DNA of 25,941 nt from Bacillota bacterium (lineage in GTDB: Bacteria; Bacillota; Clostridia; Lachnospirales; Lachnospiraceae). The notes beneath the pieces are model-generated. The model saw only the letters and a list, made by a program, of their open reading frames with translations. It did no database searches and had not been told where the DNA came from. The translations under genes were made by a program, and so were the position numbers. Below are positions 7,506 through 14,803 of the stretch, in pieces. Position 1 is the stretch's first letter, and every line of letters begins with the position of its first letter. The stretch covers positions 1 to 25,941 of the forward strand of contig JAEYPA010000156.1 in NCBI GenBank assembly GCA_023411225.1, in the 5' to 3' direction.

Positions 7506-8015
7506 ATGTTTCAGAGGTTTTATCCAGAACAATGCGCCAAATCCACTTATTCCATAAATTATCAAGAGTTATATAACAAAGGCTTTCGTGGTCTTTTGTT
7601 TGACATTGATAATACATTAGTTAAGCACGGAGAGGATGCTACGAAGGAAGCGATTGCTTTATTTCAACGATTGAAAAAAATAGGATTTCAGTTATGCCTT
7701 ATCTCCAATAATCAAGTTGAACGTGTAGAACGATTTAATAAGGATATACAAGTGCAGTATATCTATAATGCCCACAAGCCAAGCAGGAAGAATTATCTTA
7801 AAGCTATGGAGCTTATGGGAACAGATTTATCCAATACTATGTTTATAGGGGATCAATTATTTACGGATGTATATGGAGCTAGTAGAGCTGGTATGCACAA
7901 TATATTGGTTGAGCCTATCGATAAAAAAGAAGAAATTCAGATTGTGTTAAAACGATATTTGGAAAAGGTTGTACTGTATTTTTACAGAAGGAAAATGAAG
8001 AAACAGAATAGTTAG
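7506..8015 (+). CDS. yqeG: YqeG-family HAD-IIIA phosphatase
   Basis: A 169-residue HAD-superfamily protein. Motif I is DIDNTL (33-38) with both aspartates, motif II serine is in ISNN (S67), the motif III lysine lies in AHKPSRKN (K91), and motif IV is GDQLFTD (115-121). The whole minimal HAD fold is present without a cap domain, as in the YqeG/phosphatidylglycerolphosphatase-like group. Related proteins include PGP phosphatases in other lineages, so a phospholipid head-group phosphatase is possible, but the substrate is not evident here. The C-terminus is basic (FYRRKMKKQ), which could help it sit on membranes. In Bacillus yqeG neighbours an aroE-type gene; here it neighbours aroK. AAGGAG precedes the start at normal distance. 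Confidence 0.88.
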   Translation: MFQRFYPEQCAKSTYSINYQELYNKGFRGLLFDIDNTLVKHGEDATKEAIALFQRLKKIGFQLCLISNNQVERVERFNKDIQVQYIYNAHKPSRKNYLKAMELMGTDLSNTMFIGDQLFTDVYGASRAGMHNILVEPIDKKEEIQIVLKRYLEKVVLYFYRRKMKKQNS

Positions 8016-8024
8016 AGGTAATCT

Positions 8025-8546
8025 ATGGAGAAACAGCATCTTATATTAATAGGATTTATGGGTAGTGGTAAATCTACAATAGGAGCAAAGTTGTCGGATA
8101 AATTACAGATTCCCATGGTAGACACGGACAAGCTGATTGAAGAGGAGCAAAGACTTTCCATTGCTACTATATTTGAGAGATTTGGTGAGACTGAATTTCG
8201 TCAAATGGAGACAAAATTACTTAAGAAGCTACAATTGGAAAAACAACCATTGATTATATCAACTGGTGGAGGGCTTCCTTTAAAAACAGAAAATTCTTTA
8301 TTAATTAAAAAAATTGGCCTTGTAGTTTGGTTGGATGTAAATAAAACAACTGTTCTTAATCGCCTCAAAGATGATACCACCAGACCTTTACTGAAAGGGG
8401 ATAATGTGGAAGCAAAAGTAGAGGCTTTATTAGCCCAACGTAGGGAACAATATACAGTAGCAGCTGATGTTAGAATAGATGTAAATGAAGTTTCAGAAGA
8501 CCAGATTGTGGAGAAGATTTGTAGTTACTATCGAACAAATTGGTAA
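8025..8546 (+). CDS. aroK: Shikimate kinase
   Basis: This cytoplasmic enzyme phosphorylates shikimate to shikimate-3-phosphate with ATP. The 173-residue protein has a P-loop GFMGSGKS (10-17), the shikimate-binding aspartates in VDTDKLIEE (D33, D35), R59 in TEFRQME, the GGG motif (81-83) and the lid arginine in TTRPLL. Length is typical. It is the last gene of the uppP-yqeG-aroK run, nine nt after yqeG, with AGAGG before the ATG. A DAHP synthase gene and aroE lie in the same window but in different units, so the pathway is not in one operon here. Confidence 0.95.
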   Translation: MEKQHLILIGFMGSGKSTIGAKLSDKLQIPMVDTDKLIEEEQRLSIATIFERFGETEFRQMETKLLKKLQLEKQPLIISTGGGLPLKTENSLLIKKIGLVVWLDVNKTTVLNRLKDDTTRPLLKGDNVEAKVEALLAQRREQYTVAADVRIDVNEVSEDQIVEKICSYYRTNW

Positions 8547-8563
8547 TTCTAGTTATGTACTGA

Positions 8564-8591
8564 TTTTTTATCAAAAAGTGATGAAAAATTT
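8564..8591 (+). terminator. Possible weak terminator after aroK
   Basis: TTTTTTATCA (8564-8573) can pair with TGATGAAAAA (8579-8588), with one G-U pair and a 5-nt loop. The stem is nearly all A-T and only a short T run follows, so read-through into efp is plausible. Confidence 0.3.
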
Positions 8592-8628
8592 GTATGGACA
8601 AAAAATAGTTGTTGAAAATTTGTACGGA
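8582..8628 (+). repeat. Imperfect direct repeat upstream of efp
   Basis: TGAAAAATTTGTATGGA (8582-8598) and TGAAAATTTGTACGGA (8613-8628) differ by one indel and one substitution, and lie 31 bp apart from start to start, about three helical turns. The second copy overlaps the promoter -35. They may be paired sites for a regulator or the relic of a promoter duplication. Confidence 0.5.
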
Positions 8629-8640
8629 GTATTATAAACT
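8612..8640 (+). promoter_or_regulatory. Probable sigma-A promoter of efp
   Basis: TTGAAA (8612-8617), a 17-nt spacer and TAAACT (8635-8640). The -35 is part of the second copy of an imperfect 16-17-bp direct repeat (8582-8598 and 8613-8628). Confidence 0.5.
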
Positions 8641-8675
8641 ATTTTAAGTGAAATATTTAAGGAGGAATTTTTTGT

Positions 8676-9233
8676 ATGGTATCAGCAGGCGATTTTAGAA
8701 ATGGTTTAACAATAGAATTAGATAATAGTGTATATCAAGTAGTTGAATTTCAGCATGTTAAACCTGGAAAAGGTGCTGCGTTCGTTAGAACAAAATTAAG
8801 AGATATTAAGAATGGTGGCGTTGTGGAAAGAACTTTCAGACCAACTGAAAAGTGCCCACAGGCTCATATTGATAAGAGTGATAAACAGTATTTATATAGT
8901 GATGGCGAGTTATATCATTTTATGGATGTTGAGACATTTGATCAGTTCGCTTTAAGTGAAGATGCAATTGGTGATTCTTTAAAATTTGTAAAAGAAAATG
9001 ACATGGTAAAAATGCTTTCCCATAATGGTGAAGTGTTTGCTATTGAACCTCCTATGTTTGCTGAACTTGAAATTACAGATACTGAGCCAGGATTTAAAGG
9101 AGATACTGCTACAGGCGCAACTAAACCAGCTGTTGTTGAGACTGGTGCCACAGTATATGTTCCATTATTTGTTGAGCAAGGTGATAAGATTCAGATTGAT
9201 ACTCGTACTGGCGAATATTTAAAGAGAGTTTAA
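8676..9233 (+). CDS. efp: Translation elongation factor P
   Basis: EF-P enters the ribosomal E site and relieves stalling at consecutive prolines. The protein is 185 residues, the standard length, with three beta-barrel domains. The KOW-like N-terminal domain carries the tip PGKG (30-33), whose K32 is the residue modified in other bacteria. The loop matches the Bacillus type, where a 5-aminopentanol group is attached, rather than the E. coli beta-lysyl type. That modification here is inferred. The C-terminal part holds GDTATGATKPA and TRTGEYLKRV, both hallmarks. AAGGAGG lies about ten nt before the start. In Bacillus efp sits just upstream of spoIIIAA; here an inverted aroE separates them. 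Confidence 0.97.
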   Translation: MVSAGDFRNGLTIELDNSVYQVVEFQHVKPGKGAAFVRTKLRDIKNGGVVERTFRPTEKCPQAHIDKSDKQYLYSDGELYHFMDVETFDQFALSEDAIGDSLKFVKENDMVKMLSHNGEVFAIEPPMFAELEITDTEPGFKGDTATGATKPAVVETGATVYVPLFVEQGDKIQIDTRTGEYLKRV

Positions 9234-9263
9234 TAAGTAATAGAATTTAATACGATTGTATAT

Positions 9264-9304
9264 AAGGCATAACCAATGCAATATAGTTTGGTTATGCCTA
9301 TTTT
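9264..9304. terminator. Terminator between convergent efp and aroE
   Basis: GGCATAACCAA (9266-9276) pairs perfectly with TTGGTTATGCC (9288-9298) around an 11-nt loop, followed on the plus strand by TATTTTGTTGTTT. The minus-strand tail is less T-rich, so it is best for efp. Confidence 0.8.
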
Positions 9305-9327
9305 GTTGTTTACGTATTCTTCACTGA

Positions 9328-10086
9328 TTAATCTAAATCCAGTCCTTTTTTAACAACTTCAATCCGCTCTTCTGGTATTGCGATGTTTAAAAAGTGTTCT
9401 ACTGCATATTTGGCCTGTGCCACAAGCATATCTAAACCATTTACCGTCTGAATTCCCATACACTTTGCTTGAGATAACAGTTTTGTTTCGGAAGGATTAT
9501 AAATAATATCTATCACAGCCATCAGACAGTGGAATTCATTTAAATCAATTGGTGCTTTATCCACATCAGGAGAAGTGCCAACAGAAGTCGTATTGATAAG
9601 TACAGCGGCATCGCTATGTTTTTCTTTTGCTTCTTCGTAGGAAATTGCCTGATCTCTCACAGTTCGATTTACTATGATGATTTCACCGGCTCCTAAATCC
9701 TCTAAGACCTTTAAGACAGCAAGACTTGCTCCTCCATAGCCTAATACCATCACCTTCTGATTTTTAACGTCAATGTGGTTGTGTAAGAGGGCATATCGAA
9801 AACCGTCATAATCCGTATTATACCCATAAAGCTTTCCATCCTTATTCACAACAGCATTTACTGCTCCCATAGACTTAGCCTCTGGCGATATGAAATCTAG
9901 ATACGGTAATACTGCCTTTTTATAGGGAATGGTCACATTAATGGCATTAAATTGTCGCTTTTCCATAAAGTCTTCAAATTCTTTCTGATTCAGAGGAATC
10001 AAATCATAGGTATAGTCTGCCAGCTGTTCATGAATGATTTTAGAATAGCTGTATCCTAATTTTGCTCCAATTAATCCGTATGTCAT
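9328..10086 (-). CDS. aroE: Shikimate dehydrogenase
   Basis: This enzyme reduces 3-dehydroshikimate to shikimate with NADPH. The protein is 252 residues, a little shorter than E. coli AroE (272). It has the substrate domain motif NVTIPYK (50-56, catalytic K56), GAVNAV (N77), NTDYDG with catalytic D92, a nucleotide-binding glycine loop GYGGAS (116-121) and NTTSVGT later on. The usual N-terminal HSxSP loop reads YSYSK (12-16), so the histidine and proline are replaced while both serines remain. This resembles the short clostridial AroE branch. GGAGG lies six nt before the ATG and an excellent sigma-A promoter lies at 10116-10144. The gene is convergent with efp and divergent from spoIIIAA. Confidence 0.93.
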   Translation of the reverse strand: MTYGLIGAKLGYSYSKIIHEQLADYTYDLIPLNQKEFEDFMEKRQFNAINVTIPYKKAVLPYLDFISPEAKSMGAVNAVVNKDGKLYGYNTDYDGFRYALLHNHIDVKNQKVMVLGYGGASLAVLKVLEDLGAGEIIIVNRTVRDQAISYEEAKEKHSDAAVLINTTSVGTSPDVDKAPIDLNEFHCLMAVIDIIYNPSETKLLSQAKCMGIQTVNGLDMLVAQAKYAVEHFLNIAIPEERIEVVKKGLDLD

Positions 10087-10115
10087 AGTGTTCCTCCTAG
10101 CATATAATTTGTATT

Positions 10116-10144
10116 ATTGTAGCTTTTTTAATAAGTAATTTCAA
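10116..10144 (-). promoter_or_regulatory. Sigma-A promoter of aroE
   Basis: On the minus strand TTGAAA (10144-10139), a 17-nt spacer and TACAAT (10121-10116). The leader is about 25 nt. Confidence 0.7.
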
Positions 10145-10179
10145 GACTTATCTTCTTTCCAGATAAAACTGACTTTCAG

Positions 10180-10207
10180 GAATAATTCAGGGAAACCTTC
10201 ATATATT
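10180..10207 (+). promoter_or_regulatory. Sigma-E-like promoter of the spoIIIA operon
   Basis: GAATAAT (10180-10186) resembles the sigma-E -35 element and CATATATT (10200-10207) the -10 element CATACAnT. The spacer is 13 nt, one shorter than usual. No convincing sigma-A promoter lies here on this strand. In Bacillus the operon is read by mother-cell sigma-E, which supports the call. Confidence 0.5.
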
Positions 10208-10246
10208 GAAATAAGATTTTAGCAAGTAGCAAGGGGTGAATGATTC

Positions 10247-11200
10247 TTGGACAAACGTGAGGAAATATTAAAAATATTTTCAATCAATCTACGAAAAGTA
10301 ATTTCTGATCTTGTTATAGATTTTGAATTGCTTCAAGAAATAAGGTTAAGGGTAAACAGCCCCCTAATGCTAATCTATAGCAACAAAGAGTATTTTATTT
10401 CAAAGGACCATAGAATTACCTCTGATAAAAATAATGCTTACATTGTGTCTTTAAATGAGGTGAGAGAAACGATGGAGTATATAAGCAATTATTCCTTGTA
10501 TGCGTTTGAAGACGAGATACGTCAAGGGTTCATTACGATACAGGGAGGACATCGAGTGGGAATTGCAGGAAAAACAATCATTGAGGCAGAGCGAATCAAG
10601 AATATTAAGCATATCTCTTTTATAAATATTCGACTATCACATCAGATAAAGGGATGTGGAGATAAGGTGATGCCATACATAATTAATGATAATACTATTT
10701 ATCATACGTTAATTATTTCTCCCCCTAGGTGCGGAAAGACGACCTTATTAAGAGATGTCATCCGCCAGTTATCGAATGGAGTTAGCTCTATGCCAGGACT
10801 TAATGTGGGTGTAGTAGACGAGAGGTCTGAGATTGGTGCCTGCTATATGGGAATTCCACAAAATGAGTTAGGGATTCGTACCGATATACTAGACTGTTGT
10901 CCGAAGGTAGAAGGAATGATGATGTTAATAAGAAGTATGTCTCCAAGCATTATTGCAGTGGATGAAGTTGGCTCTAGAGATGATATTGAAGCCATTGAAT
11001 ATGTGATGAATTGTGGCTGTAAGCTAATTGCAACTGTTCACGGAAGTTCCATAGATGATATTAAGAACAAACCTATCCTTGGGAAAATGGTAAGGGAGAA
11101 GATTTTTGAACGATACATAATATTAAACAATAAAGGACGCGTAGGCAACCTGCAGGAAATATATGATGAGAGAGGTACTTTGCTGTATCGGCAAGATTAG
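10247..11200 (+). CDS. spoIIIAA: Stage III sporulation protein AA, secretion-type ATPase
   Basis: SpoIIIAA is the mother-cell ATPase thought to drive the SpoIIIA-SpoIIQ channel between mother cell and forespore. It is related to type II/IV secretion ATPases. The 317-residue protein has Walker A PPRCGKTT (159-166), Walker B IIAVDE (235-240) and an N-terminal region with the conserved GGHRVGIAG (100-108). The length is near the Bacillus protein (307). The start is a TTG, chosen because AAGGGGTG lies about nine nt upstream and an ATG at 10240 is out of frame. It opens an eight-gene operon with gaps of 3-22 nt. A sigma-E-like promoter precedes it. Confidence 0.95.
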   Translation: MDKREEILKIFSINLRKVISDLVIDFELLQEIRLRVNSPLMLIYSNKEYFISKDHRITSDKNNAYIVSLNEVRETMEYISNYSLYAFEDEIRQGFITIQGGHRVGIAGKTIIEAERIKNIKHISFINIRLSHQIKGCGDKVMPYIINDNTIYHTLIISPPRCGKTTLLRDVIRQLSNGVSSMPGLNVGVVDERSEIGACYMGIPQNELGIRTDILDCCPKVEGMMMLIRSMSPSIIAVDEVGSRDDIEAIEYVMNCGCKLIATVHGSSIDDIKNKPILGKMVREKIFERYIILNNKGRVGNLQEIYDERGTLLYRQD

Positions 11201-11214
11201 GAGGTGGCTGTATA

Positions 11215-11730
11215 ATGAAACTATTTGGTGCAATACTTGTGATACTTTCTTGTACCTCCATAGGGTTATACTATAGTTCTTTGGTGAGGGGAAGAGTTGC
11301 GGATTTAAGAGCGATCAAAAGAGATATTACCCTCTTAAGAGGAGATATTAAATATGGAAATACTACCTTACCAGAAGCGATAGGAGCACTATCGAGAAGA
11401 AACGTAGATAATTTTAAAGAGTTTTTTTCCGGAGTTGAACAGGAACTACTAACTTCTGCCGGATTAAGCTTTACTAATATATGGGACAAGGGAATAAAGC
11501 AGTATCTGGTTCATACCTATATGAACCAACAGGATCTTGATCAGTTAAATCATCTAGGAGAGAATCTTGGCTACTTAGATAAAGAAATGCAGTTAAAAAC
11601 CATAGATTTTTATATTGAGCAGTTGGATCATGAGCTCACTGACTCTATTGCTACCATGAAGGAAAAAACAAGGCTTTATAATATGCTTGGAATTTTGTCT
11701 GGATTATTTCTTACCGTGGTATTGATTTAG
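11215..11730 (+). CDS. spoIIIAB: Stage III sporulation protein AB
   Basis: A 171-residue membrane-anchored protein of the SpoIIIA complex, with exactly the length of the Bacillus protein. It starts with a hydrophobic segment (LFGAILVILSCTSIGLYYSS, about 3-22), continues with a helical soluble domain including RDITLLRGDIKYGNTTLPEA, and ends with a second hydrophobic helix (LGILSGLFLTVVLI). This topology resembles GspF-like secretion proteins, which fits an inner-membrane platform role. AGGAGG precedes the ATG by nine nt, and it lies 14 nt after spoIIIAA. Confidence 0.93.
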   Translation: MKLFGAILVILSCTSIGLYYSSLVRGRVADLRAIKRDITLLRGDIKYGNTTLPEAIGALSRRNVDNFKEFFSGVEQELLTSAGLSFTNIWDKGIKQYLVHTYMNQQDLDQLNHLGENLGYLDKEMQLKTIDFYIEQLDHELTDSIATMKEKTRLYNMLGILSGLFLTVVLI

Positions 11731-11752
11731 CATATATGTAAGGAGGGTAACA

Positions 11753-11947
11753 ATGGAGATAACACTAATTTTTAAGATAGCAGCGGTAGGAATTCTAGTT
11801 TCCGTCATCAACCAGGTGCTTAAGCATTCTGGCAGGGAGGAACAGGCATTTCTAACCAGTCTGGCAGGCTTATTACTGGTTTTGCTTTGGATTATACCTT
11901 ACATATCCCAACTGTTTGAGACAATAAAGAATCTGTTTAATCTTTAG
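11753..11947 (+). CDS. spoIIIAC: Stage III sporulation protein AC
   Basis: A 64-residue, two-helix membrane protein of the SpoIIIA complex. Helix one is about 5-21 and helix two about 33-51, joined by a short polar loop (KHSGREEQAF) typical of the family. It lies between spoIIIAB (22-nt gap) and spoIIIAD. AAGGAGG lies at proper distance before the ATG. The stop codon TAG overlaps the ribosome site of spoIIIAD, suggesting translational coupling. Confidence 0.93.
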   Translation: MEITLIFKIAAVGILVSVINQVLKHSGREEQAFLTSLAGLLLVLLWIIPYISQLFETIKNLFNL

Positions 11948-11956
11948 GAGGTGCGT

Positions 11957-12337
11957 ATGCTACAGGTAGCTATTATAGGAATTGTGGCGATTGTTTTAGC
12001 AACACAGTTTAAAAGTACACGCTCCGAATTTGCTACCTATATCAGTGTAGCAGCCTGTATCATAATTCTTTTCATTGGGACAAGCAAATTGTCATCCATA
12101 ATAGAAGGAATTAACAAAATACAAAGCTTTATCAGTATTAACCCGACTTATCTCGGTATTCTATTAAAAATAGTAGGTATCACCTATATTGCCGAATTTG
12201 CTTCCGCTTTATGTAAGGATGCGGGACATGGAGCCATAGCCAATCAGATAGAACTGGTAGGTAAGCTGACAATACTGGCAATTAGTATGCCAATACTACT
12301 GGCGTTAATGAATTTGATTAATGATTTCTTAGCTTAG
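11957..12337 (+). CDS. spoIIIAD: Stage III sporulation protein AD
   Basis: A 126-residue multi-pass membrane protein of the SpoIIIA complex. It shows hydrophobic segments at about 3-16, 23-42, 62-78 and a C-terminal one. The conserved KIVGITYIAEFASALCKDAG block and AIANQIELVGKL are as in the Bacillus protein (133 residues). The frame is open from a GTG at 11951, but AGGAGG occupies 11946-11951, so the ATG at 11957, five nt downstream of it, is the proper start. The gene follows spoIIIAC by nine nt and precedes spoIIIAE by twelve. Confidence 0.93.
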   Translation: MLQVAIIGIVAIVLATQFKSTRSEFATYISVAACIIILFIGTSKLSSIIEGINKIQSFISINPTYLGILLKIVGITYIAEFASALCKDAGHGAIANQIELVGKLTILAISMPILLALMNLINDFLA

Positions 12338-12349
12338 GCAGGTGCTTAT

Positions 12350-13525
12350 ATGAAGTTAAAGTTATTGTTTTTATTCTTAAGTGTATCGATGCTGTTCCTT
12401 CACAAAGTACCTGTTCTGGCTGCTCCTACTCAATCCAGTGATTCAGTAAAACATAAGGATGAGGACGGGGTGAACAAAGTTTTGGAGGGCGTTGAATATG
12501 AGGATGTTCAAAAGGTAATTGACGAATTAATGAACAAGCCTAAGGAGGTTGATTTTCGCGGATATGTGGAAGGAATATCAACCGGACAGGAGGATTTTTC
12601 TATTTCAGCATTGGTGGGTAAGATGTTAAATGAAGTGTTTGGAGAACTGGCAAATAATAAGACACTTCTTATTCAGTTGATAATGATTGCTGTTTTGGCA
12701 GCCATTTTTACCAATTTTGCTAATGTGTTTCAAAGTAACCAGGTTTCAGAAACAGCATTTTATGTGACTTACCTAATGTTATTTGCTCTTCTTACTAGTT
12801 CGTTTTTTCTTGCTACTGAAATCGCAAGAACTGTGCTTCAGAATCTATTTGATTTTATGAAGGTATTGATGCCCACATTCCTTCTTAGTATAGCAGTCAG
12901 CTCCGGAGCCAAGACCTCCTTATTCTACTATGAGTCTACATTAGCGATCTTTACTGGCATTAACTTTATCCTTCTCAATGTTGTTCTTCCGCTGATTAAT
13001 ATATATTTTGTCATAACCTTGGCCAATCATTTGACTAAGGAAGATTTGCTTTCCAAGATGACAGAATTAATTGAAATGGTTGTACAATGGATTCTAAAAA
13101 CTCTATTGGCCTTTGTGATAGGATTTAATGCCATACAAGGCTTAATAATTCCTATGGCAGAGCATGTGAAAAAATCTGCCATCATTCGAAGTACCAGTGC
13201 CATTCCGGGTGTTGGTAATGCTATAAATTCTGTGACAGAGACTTTACTTGGTGCCAGTGTAATCGTGAAGAATTCCATTGGAGTGGCAGGCTTAATTGTA
13301 ATTTTGATTCTTTGCCTGGTCCCACTTGTAAAATTGGCCTGCTTTGTATTTGTATATAAGTTAGGAGCTGCCCTGGTACAGCCTGTTTCAGATAAAAGAA
13401 TGGTAGGTTGCATCAGTGCAGCAGCTAATGCCTCTAAACTATTACTCACCGTAGTGTTTATCTGCTTACTGTTATTTGTCCTATCCATTGCCATTATAGC
13501 GGCATCTACTAATGTCGGAATATGA
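12350..13525 (+). CDS. spoIIIAE: Stage III sporulation protein AE
   Basis: The largest membrane component of the SpoIIIA channel apparatus, 391 residues (Bacillus about 399). It begins with a cleavable signal peptide (LFLFLSVSMLFLHKVPVLAA, probable cut after A25). A polar region up to about residue 95 follows, then six or more hydrophobic segments and conserved blocks such as KVLMPTFLLSIAVSSGAKTS and SAIPGVGNAINSVTETLLG. It is a predicted permease-like protein. An AGGTG lies upstream of the start. Its TGA overlaps the ribosome site of spoIIIAF. Confidence 0.94.
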   Translation: MKLKLLFLFLSVSMLFLHKVPVLAAPTQSSDSVKHKDEDGVNKVLEGVEYEDVQKVIDELMNKPKEVDFRGYVEGISTGQEDFSISALVGKMLNEVFGELANNKTLLIQLIMIAVLAAIFTNFANVFQSNQVSETAFYVTYLMLFALLTSSFFLATEIARTVLQNLFDFMKVLMPTFLLSIAVSSGAKTSLFYYESTLAIFTGINFILLNVVLPLINIYFVITLANHLTKEDLLSKMTELIEMVVQWILKTLLAFVIGFNAIQGLIIPMAEHVKKSAIIRSTSAIPGVGNAINSVTETLLGASVIVKNSIGVAGLIVILILCLVPLVKLACFVFVYKLGAALVQPVSDKRMVGCISAAANASKLLLTVVFICLLLFVLSIAIIAASTNVGI

Positions 13526-13533
13526 GGTGACTT

Positions 13534-14187
13534 ATGGGAGAAATCTATAGTGCTGTAAAAAATCTTATTTTCTTTCTTCTTCTTGTTACGGTTTTTTCCA
13601 ATCTATTAGGAAAAAGTAGTTTTAGGAAGTATATACACATTTTTGTTGGTCTTATCGTGATTCTAATTGTAATTAAACCTGTTTTAACCTGGAGCAATTC
13701 CTTAGATAAGGTTGATTATTACTATGATTATAATGCATATCAAAACAATGCTAAGGATATTAGTGCTCAAATTGTTGGGGCTGAGAAAAAGTATCAGACT
13801 CAGATAGTGGCTAGTTATAAAGAGACGATTAAAAATCAGATTCAGATACATATGAGCAATTATGGTCTTACCATAGACAAACTAGATCTTACACTAGATG
13901 AAGACACAGAAAGTGAGACTTGTGGGCAGATTATAGCAATTAATCTGGTAGCATCGAAAACAAAAGAGAAAACTCAGGAAGGAAGTCCTTCTATTGCTCC
14001 AGTGGATAAAGTCACTATTGATAAGGTTACGATAAATAAGAACACGAACCAGTATAAGAAACAGGATGACAGCGACAATAAGAGTATAGATGAATACGAC
14101 ACTGTTTTGGAACTTAGTATTAAGCAAGAGTTGGTATCTTTATATGGTGTCCCTATGGAGCAAATCTCTGTCACCATAAAAGAATAA
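13534..14187 (+). CDS. spoIIIAF: Stage III sporulation protein AF
   Basis: A 217-residue protein of the SpoIIIA complex, slightly longer than the Bacillus one (206). Two N-terminal membrane segments (about 8-24 and 33-50) lead to a soluble domain of the ring-building type. The polar linker at about 145-190 is lysine- and aspartate-rich and carries a small internal repeat (DKVTIDKVTINK). The C-terminus has the beta-strand block LELSIKQELVSLYGVPMEQI. GAGGTG precedes the start, and spoIIIAG follows after 11 nt. Confidence 0.92.
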   Translation: MGEIYSAVKNLIFFLLLVTVFSNLLGKSSFRKYIHIFVGLIVILIVIKPVLTWSNSLDKVDYYYDYNAYQNNAKDISAQIVGAEKKYQTQIVASYKETIKNQIQIHMSNYGLTIDKLDLTLDEDTESETCGQIIAINLVASKTKEKTQEGSPSIAPVDKVTIDKVTINKNTNQYKKQDDSDNKSIDEYDTVLELSIKQELVSLYGVPMEQISVTIKE

Positions 14188-14198
14188 GGAGGATTGAG

Positions 14199-14786
14199 AT
14201 GAAAAAAATAGATTTTAAGAAGATTTTAAAAGAATTTGGGCTGCCAAAGCTTCTAATCATCCTAGGATGTGGATTGGCAATCCTTCTATTATCTGTTCCT
14301 GGTCTGTTTTCTTCAGATAAAGACAAAACCTCTAGTCCGGCCATTTCAAATGAAAAGACGTCAAATACTGAAAAATATTCTTCTACTGAGGAATATGTTT
14401 GTACTCAAGAGAATAGATTAAAGCAGATACTTATGCAGGTGAAGAATATAGGTAAGGTGGAGGTGATGATTACCGTTAAGTCTTCGAAAGAATTGGTTCC
14501 TTTAAAAGATCAGACTTCTGACAGTCAGACAACAACTGAGCAGGACAGTGCAGGAGGAAACAGGAGCAGCACCAGTGATAGCAGTCAAGAGGAGACGGTA
14601 TTATCCCAAGCCAATCAAGGAGAAAATGCTCCATATATTGTAAAGCAAATAGAGCCTGAGATAGAAGGGGTAGTGGTAATTGCACAAGGTGGAGATAGCG
14701 ACAGAGTAAAGAGCGAAATAGTAGACGCCATAATGGTCTTATTTAATGTACCAGCTCATAAAATTAAAGTAATGAGAATGAATTAA
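14199..14786 (+). CDS. spoIIIAG: Stage III sporulation protein AG
   Basis: The 195-residue SpoIIIAG protein, whose Bacillus counterpart forms a large ring in the intermembrane space. It has one N-terminal membrane helix (about 16-35), a short linker, a ring-building motif split by a Ser/Gln/Glu-rich insertion (about 107-140), and a C-terminal half with VKQIEPEIEGVVVIAQGGDS and a VDAIMVLFNVPAHKIKVMRMN-type end, a strong family signature. The Bacillus protein is longer (229). AAGGAGG precedes the ATG. It lies 11 nt after spoIIIAF and 17 nt before spoIIIAH. Confidence 0.93.
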   Translation: MKKIDFKKILKEFGLPKLLIILGCGLAILLLSVPGLFSSDKDKTSSPAISNEKTSNTEKYSSTEEYVCTQENRLKQILMQVKNIGKVEVMITVKSSKELVPLKDQTSDSQTTTEQDSAGGNRSSTSDSSQEETVLSQANQGENAPYIVKQIEPEIEGVVVIAQGGDSDRVKSEIVDAIMVLFNVPAHKIKVMRMN

Positions 14787-14803
14787 TCAATAGGAGGCTG
14801 TAC

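Noticed and set aside
13027..13494. 155-codon minus-strand frame inside spoIIIAE
   Set aside because: The plus strand encodes a conserved SpoIIIAE domain across the whole stretch. The opposite frame has no ribosome site or recognisable domain.
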